Source: Dyella sp. GSA-30 (GTDB taxonomy: Bacteria > Pseudomonadota > Gammaproteobacteria > Xanthomonadales > Rhodanobacteraceae). From it: a stretch of DNA of 64,000 bases. Below are positions 17,121-26,344 of this stretch, piece by piece (position 1 is the first letter of the stretch; each line of letters begins with the position of its first letter). The position numbers and the translations under genes were made by a program. The notes beneath the pieces are model-generated. The model worked only from the letters and a program-made list of their open reading frames with translations, was not told the DNA's origin and did no database searches. The stretch spans positions 3,325,524 to 3,389,523 of the forward strand of contig NZ_AP027042.1 in the NCBI RefSeq assembly GCF_027924605.1. The letters run 5' to 3'.

Positions 17121-18266
17121 TCAGGTGCGACGCCAGAGGATATCGGGCGAGATGTGCGCAGCATCGCGCTGGCCGGTCAGTGCCATGGTGACGCTGAGTT
17201 CGCGACGTATCAGCTCGATCGCTTGCGCAACCCCGCCTTGGCCGCCTGCGCCAAGGCCGTAGAGGAAAGCCTTGCCGATAAGCCCGGCGCGCGCGCCGAG
17301 TGCCAAGGCCTTGAGCAGATCCTGGCCACTGGTGATACCGCTGTCGAACAGCACTTCGGTACGCCCATCGACGGCTTCGACGATAGACGCAAGCACATCG
17401 ATCGAGCCGGGTGCGCCATCGAGCTGACGACCGCCATGGTTCGATACGACGATCGCATCGACGCCGTGTGCGGCCGCCAGTCGTGCGTCTTCAGGATCGA
17501 GGATGCCCTTGATGATGAGCTTCCCCGGCCAGAGTTCGCGAATCCACGCCAGGTCGTCCCAGTTGAGCGTCGGATCGAACTGATTGGCGATCCATTGGGC
17601 GAGCGTCGTCAGGCTGTCGGCGCCGCCGATGCGCCCCTCCAGATTGCCGAACGAACGACTCGGAGCCTGCAGCACATGCCATGCCCAACGCGGCTTGCTG
17701 GCAATATCGAACAGGTTGCGCAGGGTAATCTTCGGGGGCACCGAGAGACCGTTCTTGATCTCACGGTGGCGTTGGCCCTGTACGGTGAGGTCGGCGGTCA
17801 GCATTAGCGCAGAACAGTCGGCCGCGCGGGCGCGCTGGATCAGTTCGCGGGTAAAGCCGCGATCGCGCATGACGTAAACCTGGAACCAGAACGGCGTATC
17901 GCTGGCCGCATGCACCTGCTCGATCGAGCAGATCGACATGGTGCTCAGACAGAACGGAATGCCTGCCTGAGCCGCTGCGCGCGCGCCGTGGATCTCACCG
18001 CTGCCGTGTTGCAGCCCGGTCAGACCGGTCGGCGCGATGGCCAGCGGCATGCTTGCCGGCGAGCCGATAATCGTCGTCGCCAGCGACCGGTTGTCGACAT
18101 CCTGCATCACGCGCTGCCGTAGCTGCAGACGATCCAGTGCACGCCGGTTTTCGTGCAGCGTCGTTTCGTCGTACGAGCCGCGATCGGCATATTCGAAGAA
18201 TGCCCGTGGCACGCGTCGGCGGGCGAGCGCACGCAGGTCGGCGATATTCGTCACGGGCGTCTTCAT
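17121..18266 (-). CDS. lldD: FMN-dependent alpha-hydroxy-acid dehydrogenase, probable L-lactate dehydrogenase
   Basis: 381 residues of the glycolate oxidase/LldD family, a TIM barrel binding FMN. Visible landmarks are the N-terminal FFEYADRGSYDE segment, PLAIAPTGLTGL, and the catalytic SNHGGRQLDG loop with the active-site His, followed by DSGITSGQD and GARAGLIGKAFLYG. It lies 4 nt after the fuconate dehydratase and ends the six-gene leftward operon. The oxidative L-fucose pathway ends in pyruvate plus L-lactate, so an L-lactate oxidase here closes the pathway by making a second pyruvate and feeding electrons to the respiratory chain. Other 2-hydroxy acids are possible substrates. Confidence 0.87.
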   Translation of the reverse strand: MKTPVTNIADLRALARRRVPRAFFEYADRGSYDETTLHENRRALDRLQLRQRVMQDVDNRSLATTIIGSPASMPLAIAPTGLTGLQHGSGEIHGARAAAQAGIPFCLSTMSICSIEQVHAASDTPFWFQVYVMRDRGFTRELIQRARAADCSALMLTADLTVQGQRHREIKNGLSVPPKITLRNLFDIASKPRWAWHVLQAPSRSFGNLEGRIGGADSLTTLAQWIANQFDPTLNWDDLAWIRELWPGKLIIKGILDPEDARLAAAHGVDAIVVSNHGGRQLDGAPGSIDVLASIVEAVDGRTEVLFDSGITSGQDLLKALALGARAGLIGKAFLYGLGAGGQGGVAQAIELIRRELSVTMALTGQRDAAHISPDILWRRT

Positions 18267-18270
18267 GGGC

Positions 18271-19590
18271 TCAGCCTGCTTCTGCCAGCGCGGTGTTCTT
18301 CCACACGATGCCGTTGGGGAACAGATGATCGCTTATCGAGGCATCGTGCATACGGGCGGAAAACCCTGGCGTCGTGGGCGCGAGATAGCGACCGTCGACG
18401 ATCCTGACCGGATCGACGAAATGCTCGTGCAGATGGTCCACGAATTCGATCGCGCGATCGTCTTTCTTGCCGGTGATGGCAACGAAGTCCGCCATCGCCA
18501 GATGCTGCACCAGTTCGCAAAGCCCGACGCCGCCCGCGTGCGGAAATACGCGCACGCCGAAATGCGCCGCCAGCAACAGGATGGCGAGATTCTCGTTGAC
18601 GCCGCCGACGCGCGCCGCATCGATCTGGATCAGATCGACCGCGCCCGCCTGGAGCAATTGCTTGAACAGGACGCGGTTCTGTCCGTGCTCGCCGGTAGAG
18701 ATCGGAATAGGCGATACGCCTCGCCGGATAGCGGCATGGCCGAGCACGTCATCGGGATTGGTGGGCTCTTCGACCCAGGCCAGACCGACGTCCTTGAGCG
18801 GCTGCAACCAGTCGATGGCCGCCTGGACGTCCCAGCGCTGGTTGGCATCGACGGCGATCGCAATGTCCGGCCCCACGGTTTCGCGCGCGAGGTGACAGCG
18901 ACGAATATCGTCCTGCAGGTTCAGTCCCACCTTGAGCTTGATGGTGCGAAAACCGTCTTCGACCGCTTTGCGAGCGAGCCGCTGCATCTTTTCGTCCGAG
19001 TAGCCAAGCCAGCCGGGCGAGGTGGTGTAGGCCGGATAGCCTTCGGCTTCGAGCTGCGCGATACGCGCCTGTTTATGCGGCTCGGCCTCGCGCAGTATCG
19101 CCAGCGCCTGCTCGGGCGTGAGCGCGTCGGTGAGGTAGCGAAAGTCGATCTGTTCGACCAACTGCTCGGGCGACATGTCGGCAATGAATCGCCACATGGG
19201 TTTGTTCGCCATGCGTGCGGCCAGATCCCAGGCGGCATTGATCACCGCACCGATGGCCATGTGCATGACGCCTTTTTCAGGGCCAAGCCAGCGCAACTGC
19301 GAATCGCCGGTGAGCTGGCGGGCGAATGCGCCAAGATCGCCGACGATCTCATTCACCGGCCGGCCCACCACCATGGGCGCGAGCGCAGCCAGGGCTGTGG
19401 TCTGTATGTCGTTGCCGCGGCCGATGGTGAACACCAGTCCGTAGCCGGCGAGTTTATCGGGGCTATCGGTCTTGAGTACGACGTAGGCCGCGGAATAGTC
19501 CGGATCCGGGTTCATGGCATCCGAGCCATCGTGCGCTAACGACGTCGGAAAACGCACGTCGAAAGTTTCCAGGGCGATAATTTTCACCAT
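18271..19590 (-). CDS. L-fuconate dehydratase (enolase superfamily)
   Basis: 439 residues, the usual size for this family and longer than most enolase-superfamily dehydratases. It shows the mandelate-racemase-type active site: the KxK motif (TIKLKVG), metal ligands in VDANQRWD and VEEPTNPDD, and the STGEHGQNR segment characteristic of L-fuconate dehydratases. It removes water from L-fuconate to give 2-keto-3-deoxy-L-fuconate, in the cytoplasm. The ATG has a strong AGGAGG on the minus strand. Downstream is the lactate dehydrogenase; upstream, after about 50 nt, is the diketo-acid hydrolase. Confidence 0.92.
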   Translation of the reverse strand: MVKIIALETFDVRFPTSLAHDGSDAMNPDPDYSAAYVVLKTDSPDKLAGYGLVFTIGRGNDIQTTALAALAPMVVGRPVNEIVGDLGAFARQLTGDSQLRWLGPEKGVMHMAIGAVINAAWDLAARMANKPMWRFIADMSPEQLVEQIDFRYLTDALTPEQALAILREAEPHKQARIAQLEAEGYPAYTTSPGWLGYSDEKMQRLARKAVEDGFRTIKLKVGLNLQDDIRRCHLARETVGPDIAIAVDANQRWDVQAAIDWLQPLKDVGLAWVEEPTNPDDVLGHAAIRRGVSPIPISTGEHGQNRVLFKQLLQAGAVDLIQIDAARVGGVNENLAILLLAAHFGVRVFPHAGGVGLCELVQHLAMADFVAITGKKDDRAIEFVDHLHEHFVDPVRIVDGRYLAPTTPGFSARMHDASISDHLFPNGIVWKNTALAEAG

Positions 19591-19642
19591 CGTGACCGGC
19601 CTCCTGTGCCGGAAACCAAAAAGCTGGAGATAACCAAGATGC

Positions 19643-20500
19643 TCAAATCGTCGAGTTGGGATGGGCGATGACGTCTTGCCGCTGGCGCCCCAGGCCTTCG
19701 ATACCTAGTTCGATCACATCGCCGGGCTTCAAATAGGTCGGCGGTTTCAGACCGAGGCCGACGCCTGCCGGCGTTCCCGTACTGATGACGTCGCCAGGCA
19801 TGAGGGTCATGTAGCGACTGATGTAGCTGACCAGGTGCGCGACACCGAAAACCATCGTGCGCGTATTGCCGTTCTGGTAGCGATGCCCGTTGACCTCCAG
19901 CCAGAGCGAGAGGTTCTGCGGATCGGCTACTTCATCGGTGGTTACCAGCCAGGGACCGATCGGGCCGAACGTATCGCAACTCTTGCCCTTGACCCATTGC
20001 CCGCCGTGTTCGAGTTGAAACTCGCGCTCGGAGAGATCGTTGATGACTGCATAGCCGGCAACGTAGTTCAGCGCCTTGTCGATGGAGACGTCGCGGGTCA
20101 CTTCGCCGATGATGACGCCCAGTTCGACCTCCCAGTCGGTTTTCACCGAGCCGCGCGGAATGACCACGGTATCGTTGGCTCCGCCGATGGCCGTGGTGGC
20201 TTTCATGAAAAGCACCGGCTGCTCGGGCACCGGTGCCTGGGTTTCCGCCGCATGATCGGCATAGTTCATGCCCACGCAGATCATCTTGCCGACGTGCGCT
20301 ACCGGCGTGCCGTAGCGCGGCGTGCCTTCCACGCGTGGGAGGGTGGCCGGATCGATCGCGGCCAGTCGGCGTAAGCCGTCGTTTGCCAGTACGTCGGCAG
20401 TGATGTCGCTGACGTGCCCGGACAGGTCGCGCAGCGTTCCTTCGTGATCGATCATGCCTGGCTTTTCGGCGCCGGCTTTTCCGTAACGACACAATTTCAT
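19643..20500 (-). CDS. 2,4-diketo-3-deoxy-L-fuconate hydrolase (FAH family)
   Basis: 285 residues from the ATG giving MKLCRYG; a longer in-frame start would add a low-complexity basic tail that is just read-through of the upstream gene. The fumarylacetoacetase fold is marked by [13 protein letters not shown], the metal-binding [12 protein letters not shown] and the [13 protein letters not shown] loop. It splits the diketo acid into pyruvate and L-lactate, the last step of the non-phosphorylating fucose pathway. It starts 13 nt after the SDR gene. Confidence 0.9.
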   Translation of the reverse strand: MKLCRYGKAGAEKPGMIDHEGTLRDLSGHVSDITADVLANDGLRRLAAIDPATLPRVEGTPRYGTPVAHVGKMICVGMNYADHAAETQAPVPEQPVLFMKATTAIGGANDTVVIPRGSVKTDWEVELGVIIGEVTRDVSIDKALNYVAGYAVINDLSEREFQLEHGGQWVKGKSCDTFGPIGPWLVTTDEVADPQNLSLWLEVNGHRYQNGNTRTMVFGVAHLVSYISRYMTLMPGDVISTGTPAGVGLGLKPPTYLKPGDVIELGIEGLGRQRQDVIAHPNSTI

Positions 20501-20513
20501 GACATGGCTTCCA

Positions 20514-21260
20514 TCAGTTCGACCAGCCGCCATCCACGACGTGGATCGTGCCGGTGGTAAATGACGACTCGTCGGAGGCGAGGTAGAGGGCGAGGGCGGC
20601 GATTTCGGTGGGGTCGCCCAGGCGACCCATCGGTTGCCGCGATGTAAAGCCCTGCCATGCGGCTTCTTCGTCGCCACCCAGGGCGCGTACGCGTTCGGCC
20701 AGCGAGGGCGTTTTTACCGTGCCGGGGCAGATCGCGTTGCAACGGATACCGCGCGCGACGTAGTCGGCGGCAATCGAGCGGGTCAGGCCGATGACGGCGG
20801 CCTTGGTCGTGCCGTAGGCAAAGCGATTGGGCACGCCCTTGATGCTCGACGCGACCGACGACATGTTGACGATGCTGCCCGCACCACGTTGCAGCATGCC
20901 AGGCAACACCGCGCGACAGAGGTGGAACATGCTGTCGACATTGATGCTGAAGGAGCGCCGCCAGCTTGCTGCATCGGTATCCAGAATGGTACCGGCGTGG
21001 ACATAGCCCGCGCAGTTGAACAACACGTCGACGCGATCGAGCGAGCCGACCAGTGCATCGATGGCCGCAGGATCGGTGACATCGAGTGCATGGGGGACAA
21101 TCGCATCATGCTCGGCGGCCAGGGTCGACAGACTGCCGGCATCGATGTCCGTCGCGAACACGGTGGCGCCGGCATGGGCGAAGGCGAGGGCAGTAGCTCG
21201 GCCAATGCCCGCGCCGGCGGCGGTCACCAGGGCGTATTTACCGGCAAGACGGCCGCTCAT
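20514..21260 (-). CDS. 2-keto-3-deoxy-L-fuconate dehydrogenase (SDR family)
   Basis: 248 residues of a classical short-chain dehydrogenase. The NAD-binding motif is TAAGAGIGRA at residues about 10-19, NCAG follows, and the catalytic Ser/Tyr/Lys lie in SSVAS and YGTTK. The C-terminal DGGWSN is usual for the class. It oxidises 2-keto-3-deoxy-L-fuconate at C4 to the 2,4-diketo compound used by the next gene. Start chosen at MSGRLAGK because the family begins about here. Function is assigned from the family plus the complete pathway around it; the enzyme alone could be another SDR. Confidence 0.87.
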   Translation of the reverse strand: MSGRLAGKYALVTAAGAGIGRATALAFAHAGATVFATDIDAGSLSTLAAEHDAIVPHALDVTDPAAIDALVGSLDRVDVLFNCAGYVHAGTILDTDAASWRRSFSINVDSMFHLCRAVLPGMLQRGAGSIVNMSSVASSIKGVPNRFAYGTTKAAVIGLTRSIAADYVARGIRCNAICPGTVKTPSLAERVRALGGDEEAAWQGFTSRQPMGRLGDPTEIAALALYLASDESSFTTGTIHVVDGGWSN

Positions 21261-21306
21261 GCGACCGCTCCGCTGACGCATGGAGCAAGGGATCGGCAGT
21301 GCATAT

Positions 21307-22161
21307 TCATGACAGGTTTCCCGATACGTCGTTTGCCGGTAGGCGTCCGGCGAGTGAGTAGATGGTCGCGGCGTTGCCGCCGAATACCGCCGCTTCGTGG
21401 CGCGCGGCAAAGCGTTGGGTCAAGTTGTGCGCGCGGTCTTTCCATTGCTGGTAAGAGGCGTGCGTCGTCAGTACCGGCCAATCGCTGCCCCAGATCACAC
21501 GCTCGCCGCCGAAGCTCTCGAATATGTGCGCGGCGTAGGGTTCGATGGCGGAGCCATCTTCGTCAGCACCGGTCAGCGTCAGCAGGCCGGAGAACTTGCA
21601 GGCAACATCAGGCAGCTGCGCGATGCGCGCGATAGCGCCGGACCAGGCGGCGAAGTGTCGGCCGGCAATGTTCGGCTTGGCAGCGTGGTCGACAACGGTA
21701 AGCAACCCGGGATGTCTGGTCAGACGCTGTGACAGCGCGCGAAGGTGCCGCTCATCGACCAGTGCATCAAAGACAAGGTGGTGATCGCGCAGGCAGTCGA
21801 AAGCGCGATCCAGCGATGGCCTGGCCAGCCATTCGGTATCGGGGATGTCCTGGACCATCGGTCGAATGCCGCACAGGAGGCCCTGACCTTGCGCTGCGAG
21901 CCAGGCGATGCGCTCGGACGCATCGTCCGATGCCATGTCGACCCATCCGACAACGCCGAGCACACCTTGGGTACGCCGGGCGAGGTCGAACAGACAAAGT
22001 GTTTCGCGTTCGTCGGGCGCCGCCTGCACAAGAATGCAGGCATCCGACGAGTTCAAGTCGCCCGGCAGAAAGGCGCGTTGCAGCGTGGCCGGCGCATGTG
22101 CCAGCCAGCCATATTCGAGTCGCGATGGATCCCAGTAGTGGCGATGCGCGTCAATGATCAC
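21307..22161 (-). CDS. L-fuconolactonase (amidohydrolase superfamily, COG3618)
   Basis: 284 residues from a GTG start whose last bases form the stop of the aldo-keto reductase (GTGA, 4-nt overlap). The amidohydrolase barrel begins with the metal motif DAHRHYWDP; further residues are the late H in VVDHAAKPNI and WGSDWPV with its terminal Asp. This is the COG3618 pattern of sugar lactonases. It hydrolyses L-fucono-lactone to L-fuconate. The overlap means tight coupling to the dehydrogenase that makes its substrate. Confidence 0.88.
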   Translation of the reverse strand: MIIDAHRHYWDPSRLEYGWLAHAPATLQRAFLPGDLNSSDACILVQAAPDERETLCLFDLARRTQGVLGVVGWVDMASDDASERIAWLAAQGQGLLCGIRPMVQDIPDTEWLARPSLDRAFDCLRDHHLVFDALVDERHLRALSQRLTRHPGLLTVVDHAAKPNIAGRHFAAWSGAIARIAQLPDVACKFSGLLTLTGADEDGSAIEPYAAHIFESFGGERVIWGSDWPVLTTHASYQQWKDRAHNLTQRFAARHEAAVFGGNAATIYSLAGRLPANDVSGNLS

Positions 22162-23183
22162 GGTGTCGGCACCTCGGGCGTGAGCAGACCTTCGTCTTTC
22201 AGCGCCTTCCATGTCGCGGCGGGCACGGCTGCACGCATTCGATCGAGCGCGCTGTCGACCTCGGCGATGGAACGCAGCCCGCACACCACGCTGGCGACTG
22301 CCGGATGGGCCGCGGGGAATTGCAGTGCGGCCGCGCCGACCTGTGTCCCTGTATGACGGCACACGTCATAAAAGCGTTGCGCGCGCGCTTTGACTTCGGG
22401 CGTTGCCGGGACATAGTCATACGTATCTCCCGGACCGTTCTCCGAACCGAGCAGGCCGGAGTTGTACGGGCCGGCGATCAGCACGGCGACGTCGTCGGCC
22501 TCGGCGCGTGCCATGACGGCACGGCTGTGGTCCTGTTCGAAGAGGGTGTAGCGGCCCGCCAGCATGATGGCGTCGAGCGGGAAGCGTTGCATGATTTCAA
22601 GGCAGATGGCTTCCTCGTTGACGCCGATGCCGATGGCGCCAACGACACCCTGGTCGCGCAGTTCGGCCATGGCCGGCAACGCCTCGTCCAGGGCTTGCGC
22701 AAGTACATCCGCGTGCCGCGCGCCATGCGTCAGGGCGCCGATGTCGTGCAGCAGCAGAATATCGATGCGATCCGTGCGTAGTCGCCGGATGCTGGTTTCC
22801 AGACTGCGTAGCACGCCGTCACGGCTGTAATCGAAATGAACGCGTTGTCCATCGACGGCAAAGCCATCGCTGCGATCGCGGCGACCTGCATCGACATCGA
22901 TCAGGCGTCCCACCTTGGTGGAGAGCGTATAGGTACTGCGTTCCACGCCCTGGAGTGCGGCGCCGATCCGGGTCTCGCTCAGGCCGTAGCCGTAGTAGGG
23001 CGCGGTGTCGAAGTGCCGGATGCCGCCATGCCAGGCATGGGCGATGGCCGCCAGTGCGCCGGTCTCGTCCACGTTCGCGTAGAGGTTTCCGACCGGGGCG
23101 CCACCAAACGCGAGGGACGACAGCCCGAGGCCTCGCCTTGGCGACGGTTTCGTCTGGTCCTGACCTTCTGGCTGCAGCGACAT
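22158..23183 (-). CDS. L-fucose dehydrogenase (aldo/keto reductase)
   Basis: 341 residues from MSLQPEG; upstream in-frame codons lie in the promoter. The AKR barrel is seen in SSLAFGGAPVGN, HFDTAPYYGYGLSE (catalytic Asp and Tyr), STKVGR with the catalytic Lys, and RIDILLLHDI with the His. It fits the D-threo-aldose 1-dehydrogenase group, which oxidises L-fucose to L-fuconolactone with NAD(P)+. It is the first gene of the leftward operon and the first step of the pathway. The promoter is shared back to back with the kinase and glycosidase operon. Confidence 0.88.
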   Translation of the reverse strand: MSLQPEGQDQTKPSPRRGLGLSSLAFGGAPVGNLYANVDETGALAAIAHAWHGGIRHFDTAPYYGYGLSETRIGAALQGVERSTYTLSTKVGRLIDVDAGRRDRSDGFAVDGQRVHFDYSRDGVLRSLETSIRRLRTDRIDILLLHDIGALTHGARHADVLAQALDEALPAMAELRDQGVVGAIGIGVNEEAICLEIMQRFPLDAIMLAGRYTLFEQDHSRAVMARAEADDVAVLIAGPYNSGLLGSENGPGDTYDYVPATPEVKARAQRFYDVCRHTGTQVGAAALQFPAAHPAVASVVCGLRSIAEVDSALDRMRAAVPAATWKALKDEGLLTPEVPTP

Positions 23184-23316
23184 CAATGCTCCCGAGTTTT
23201 GTCCTGCGGACAAAAAATGACCGCTATGGGTCAGGCGGTCCGTGGCCGCCGTCGCACCCCTAAGCAATGATACTCGCTGTACAGGTATGAAAACCACGTT
23301 TACATATGAGCAACGA

Positions 23317-23332
23317 TATGCTGCGTCGCAGC
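23317..23332. promoter_or_regulatory. Candidate fucose-regulon operator, copy 2
   Basis: TATGCTGCGTCGCAGC, with the inverted repeat GCTGC-N3-GCAGC (23320-23332), lies in the 261-nt gap between the divergent fucose catabolic operon and the kinase/glycosidase operon. It differs from copy 1 (15354-15369) only at two spacer bases. Confidence 0.55.
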
Positions 23333-23444
23333 ACAGTAATAGAGCCTTTTATACGGCCTATTGCGTACAATGCAACACCAGTGAATAATGAATTCGCCAA
23401 TGAACAGTTGGCGCCGGGATGCTCATGGCACGGGGGTGCTAGCG

Positions 23445-24506
23445 ATGACAACGTTGTCGGATGTGGAGTGGGGTCCAGTGCAAATCGATCGATCGCTGGA
23501 AGGTGCAGCACACGTTCCGGTCCTGACCGGAGATCGGCGCCAACGCGTGGATTCGCTTTTCCTGGCCGTCGACCTGGGTGGTACGCATGCGCGCGTGGGG
23601 CTTGTCGCGGCCGGCGATGCGGCGGAGCCACCCGTCATTCTTGCGTATGAGACATATCGTTGTGTGGCGTATCCATCACTGAGCGACATCCTGTCCAGCT
23701 TTCGTCGCACTCATCATGTTCACTCGTGCGCCCTGGTGCTCGCCTGCGCCGGCTATATGGAGCAGGGGGCCGTCATCAACGACAACCTTGCCTGGCCGGT
23801 GATCCCGGAAATACTTCGGATAGAGGGCGGTTTCACCACGGTGGCGGTGCTCAACGACTTTGAAGCGTTTGCGCATGCCATCGGCCATATCGATCGCCAA
23901 CACATGACGATGATTGCCGAAGGTATCTCCGACCCGCATGGCCCTATCGCCGTGGTCGGTCCAGGTACCGGCCTTGGCGCGGCGTTGTGGTTACCGGGAA
24001 CGCCGGTGCGGGTACTGCATAGCGAGGCGGGGCAGATGGAACTCGCTGCCCGGCCGGGCGTGGAGCAGGCCATTCGTGCCGAGCTTGGCCCGGAGGATGG
24101 CTATGTAGCCTACGAGCACGTACTGAGCGGTCCGGGTCTGCTTCGACTTTATCGCGCGCTTGGCGTGGTGCGTGGATGTTCCACCCCCTTGTCCGACCCG
24201 AGCGCGATCAGCGCGGCGGCACTCGCGGGCACGGACCCTTTCGCCGTGGAAGCGGTGGATTTTTTCTGCCGTTGGCTCGGCGCATTTTGCGGCGACGTTG
24301 CCGTGGCGTTCGGTGCCAGTGGTGGCGTTTGCCTGGCCGGCGGATTTCTCGCGCAGCTGGCGAGCGTGCTGCGGGCCGGATCCTTTATGGAACGGTTTCT
24401 GGACAAGGGCGTGATGCGCTCGTTTCTGATGAACACGCCGGTATTCGTCGTCGAACACGGACAGCTAGGGGTTCTGGGCGCCGCGACCTGGCAATCGCAC
24501 AAGTGA
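23445..24506 (+). CDS. Glucokinase-family sugar kinase (glucose or GlcNAc)
   Basis: 353 residues using ATG 23445 with a GGGGG site 8 nt upstream; ATG 23388 is an alternative. PF02685-type glucokinase features: the phosphate loop LAVDLGGTHARVGL, LNDFEAFAHAI with the catalytic Asp, VGPGTGLGAAL and SEAGQMELA. It phosphorylates a hexose with ATP in the cytoplasm. In Xanthomonas-type N-glycan and GlcNAc loci, glucokinase-like proteins handle GlcNAc, and the GH20 and GH18 genes downstream would release GlcNAc, so GlcNAc is as likely as glucose. It is followed by a strong terminator, so the glycosidase genes may also use their own promoter. Confidence 0.85.
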   Translation: MTTLSDVEWGPVQIDRSLEGAAHVPVLTGDRRQRVDSLFLAVDLGGTHARVGLVAAGDAAEPPVILAYETYRCVAYPSLSDILSSFRRTHHVHSCALVLACAGYMEQGAVINDNLAWPVIPEILRIEGGFTTVAVLNDFEAFAHAIGHIDRQHMTMIAEGISDPHGPIAVVGPGTGLGAALWLPGTPVRVLHSEAGQMELAARPGVEQAIRAELGPEDGYVAYEHVLSGPGLLRLYRALGVVRGCSTPLSDPSAISAAALAGTDPFAVEAVDFFCRWLGAFCGDVAVAFGASGGVCLAGGFLAQLASVLRAGSFMERFLDKGVMRSFLMNTPVFVVEHGQLGVLGAATWQSHK

Positions 24507-24550
24507 TGCGTTGTCCGCCCATGACAGAGGTACAAGCTTTGTTGCTCCAC

Positions 24551-24587
24551 CCGGCGCAAACAGACGTGTTTTGCGCCGGTTTTTTTT
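24551..24587 (+). terminator. Intrinsic terminator after the kinase gene
   Basis: CCGGCGCAAA (24551-24560) pairs perfectly with TTTGCGCCGG (24570-24579) around a 9-nt loop, followed by eight T residues (24580-24587). A textbook Rho-independent terminator that separates the kinase from the fucosidase operon. Confidence 0.88.
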
Positions 24588-24715
24588 CAGGCACCGTTAT
24601 TTTTACCCGGCGAAATGCGCGCAGGTGATACAACCGGCGACTATGGCTTCTCGAACATCCGTCCTTTGAGCATCGGCAGCACCTAACTCCCTCCAAGCCA
24701 GGATATTCAAACGTG

Positions 24716-26344
24716 ATGCGACGAACTCTTGCTTGTGCTGCTCTCACAGTGAGCTCGTTGCTCGGCGGTTTGGCGATGGCCCAGTCGGCGACTGCGCCGA
24801 CCGCCGACAAGCTATCTCCCGCGGCACAGGATGCCGCTTGGCAGCAGGCAAGCGCCAAGTTCGCGCCGCAACGCAAGGCGATTCTCGAGCGCGTGGCGCA
24901 AGGTGCCGGTCAGGGTCCCTTCCGAAGCGACTGGACATCGTTGCAGCAATATCGCTCGCCTGCGTGGTACGACGATGCCAAGTTCGGCATCTTTATCCAT
25001 TGGGGCGTCTATTCCGTGCCCGCGTTCGGCAGCGAGTGGTATTCGCGCAATATGTATCAACAAGGGACCAAGGAGTTCGCCCATCATGTGGCGACCTATG
25101 GCCCGCAGTCGACCTTCGGCTACAAGGACCTCGTTCCGCTGTTCAAGGCCGAGCACTTCGACCCCAATGCGTGGGCGCAACTATTTCACGATGCGGGCGC
25201 TCGCTACGTCGTGCCGGTTGCCGAGCACCATGACGGGTTCGCCATGTACGACTCCGCGCTGTCGGACTGGACGGCGGTGAAGAAAGGCCCGCACCGCGAT
25301 GTCATCGGGCAGCTGGAAAAAGCGGTGCGCGCGCAGGGCATGCGTTTCGGCGTCTCGTCCCATCGCGCCGAGCACGACTGGTTCTTCGACGGCGGCCGCC
25401 GCTTCGACTCGGACGTGAACGATCCGCGCAATGCCGAACTCTATGGCCCTGCGGTGGCCCATCTGAGCAAGGATGATCAGAACCTGGCAGCGGACTGGAC
25501 CTACGTTTCGCAAGCATGGCTGGACGATTGGCTGGCACGCACCGCGGAGCTGATCGACGACTACCACCCGGACATCATCTATTTCGACTGGTGGATCGGG
25601 CACCCGACCTTCCGCAACACCTTGCCGACCTTGCTTTCGTATTACTACAACGAAGGGGCAAAGCGTGACGGCGTGGTGGTCAACTACAAGCTTGGCGATT
25701 TTCCGGAAGGCGCGGGTACGCTCGATATCGAACGCGGCCAGCTTCCAGGCATCCATCCGACGCACTGGCAGACCGATACCTCGATCAGCAACGAATCGTG
25801 GGGATATATCGATCACGATACGTACAAGTCGCCGACCTTCATCATTCATCTGCTGGTCGACGTGGTCAGCAAGAACGGCAATCTGATGCTCAATGTCGGG
25901 CCGCGCGCCGACGGTACGATCCCGCAGGCCGCGCAGGATACGTTGAAAAGCATTGGACGCTGGTTGAAGGTCAATGGCGAGGCGATCTACGGCAGCAAGC
26001 CGTGGCGTACCTATGGCGAGGGGCCGACCGAAGTCGCGAGCGGGACCTTCCAGGACACCAAGACCAAGGCTTATACGCCGCAGGATTTCCGCTTCACGAC
26101 CGGCAACGGCAAGCTCTACGCGATCGAGCTGGGTTGGCCGATGACTGCTGCGGCGACGATTCACTCGATCAAGCCGGCCGACAAGGTGACGCGCATCGAG
26201 CTCGTGGGCGACGGCAGCGTCGTTCCCTTTACCCAGGACGCGAAAGGCCTGCACCTGCGTCTCCCTGCTCACCCCGTCGGGACGGATGCCTATGTCTATC
26301 GCATCACGCTGTCCTCGCCGACCTCGCTCAAGGCCGCTCCATGA
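24716..26344 (+). CDS. Exported alpha-L-fucosidase, GH29 (subfamily A-like)
   Basis: 542 residues, signal peptide ending LAMAQ (about residue 23). The GH29 barrel is recognised by WYDDAKFGIFIHWGVYSVPA, AEHHDGFAMY and the nucleophile Asp291 in IIYFDWW, then NGNLMLNVGPRADGTIP and a C-terminal beta-sandwich. It removes terminal alpha-L-fucose in the periplasm or outside. An in-frame GTG directly before this ATG is an alternative start. Its stop overlaps the start of the GH18 gene (ATGA), so the row of hydrolases is one operon. Confidence 0.93.
   Translation: MRRTLACAALTVSSLLGGLAMAQSATAPTADKLSPAAQDAAWQQASAKFAPQRKAILERVAQGAGQGPFRSDWTSLQQYRSPAWYDDAKFGIFIHWGVYSVPAFGSEWYSRNMYQQGTKEFAHHVATYGPQSTFGYKDLVPLFKAEHFDPNAWAQLFHDAGARYVVPVAEHHDGFAMYDSALSDWTAVKKGPHRDVIGQLEKAVRAQGMRFGVSSHRAEHDWFFDGGRRFDSDVNDPRNAELYGPAVAHLSKDDQNLAADWTYVSQAWLDDWLARTAELIDDYHPDIIYFDWWIGHPTFRNTLPTLLSYYYNEGAKRDGVVVNYKLGDFPEGAGTLDIERGQLPGIHPTHWQTDTSISNESWGYIDHDTYKSPTFIIHLLVDVVSKNGNLMLNVGPRADGTIPQAAQDTLKSIGRWLKVNGEAIYGSKPWRTYGEGPTEVASGTFQDTKTKAYTPQDFRFTTGNGKLYAIELGWPMTAAATIHSIKPADKVTRIELVGDGSVVPFTQDAKGLHLRLPAHPVGTDAYVYRITLSSPTSLKAAP

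Noticed and set aside
19643-20677. Longer N-terminus for the FAH-family hydrolase
   Set aside because: The extra 59 residues are out-of-frame reading of the end of the upstream SDR gene, low-complexity and absent from the family.
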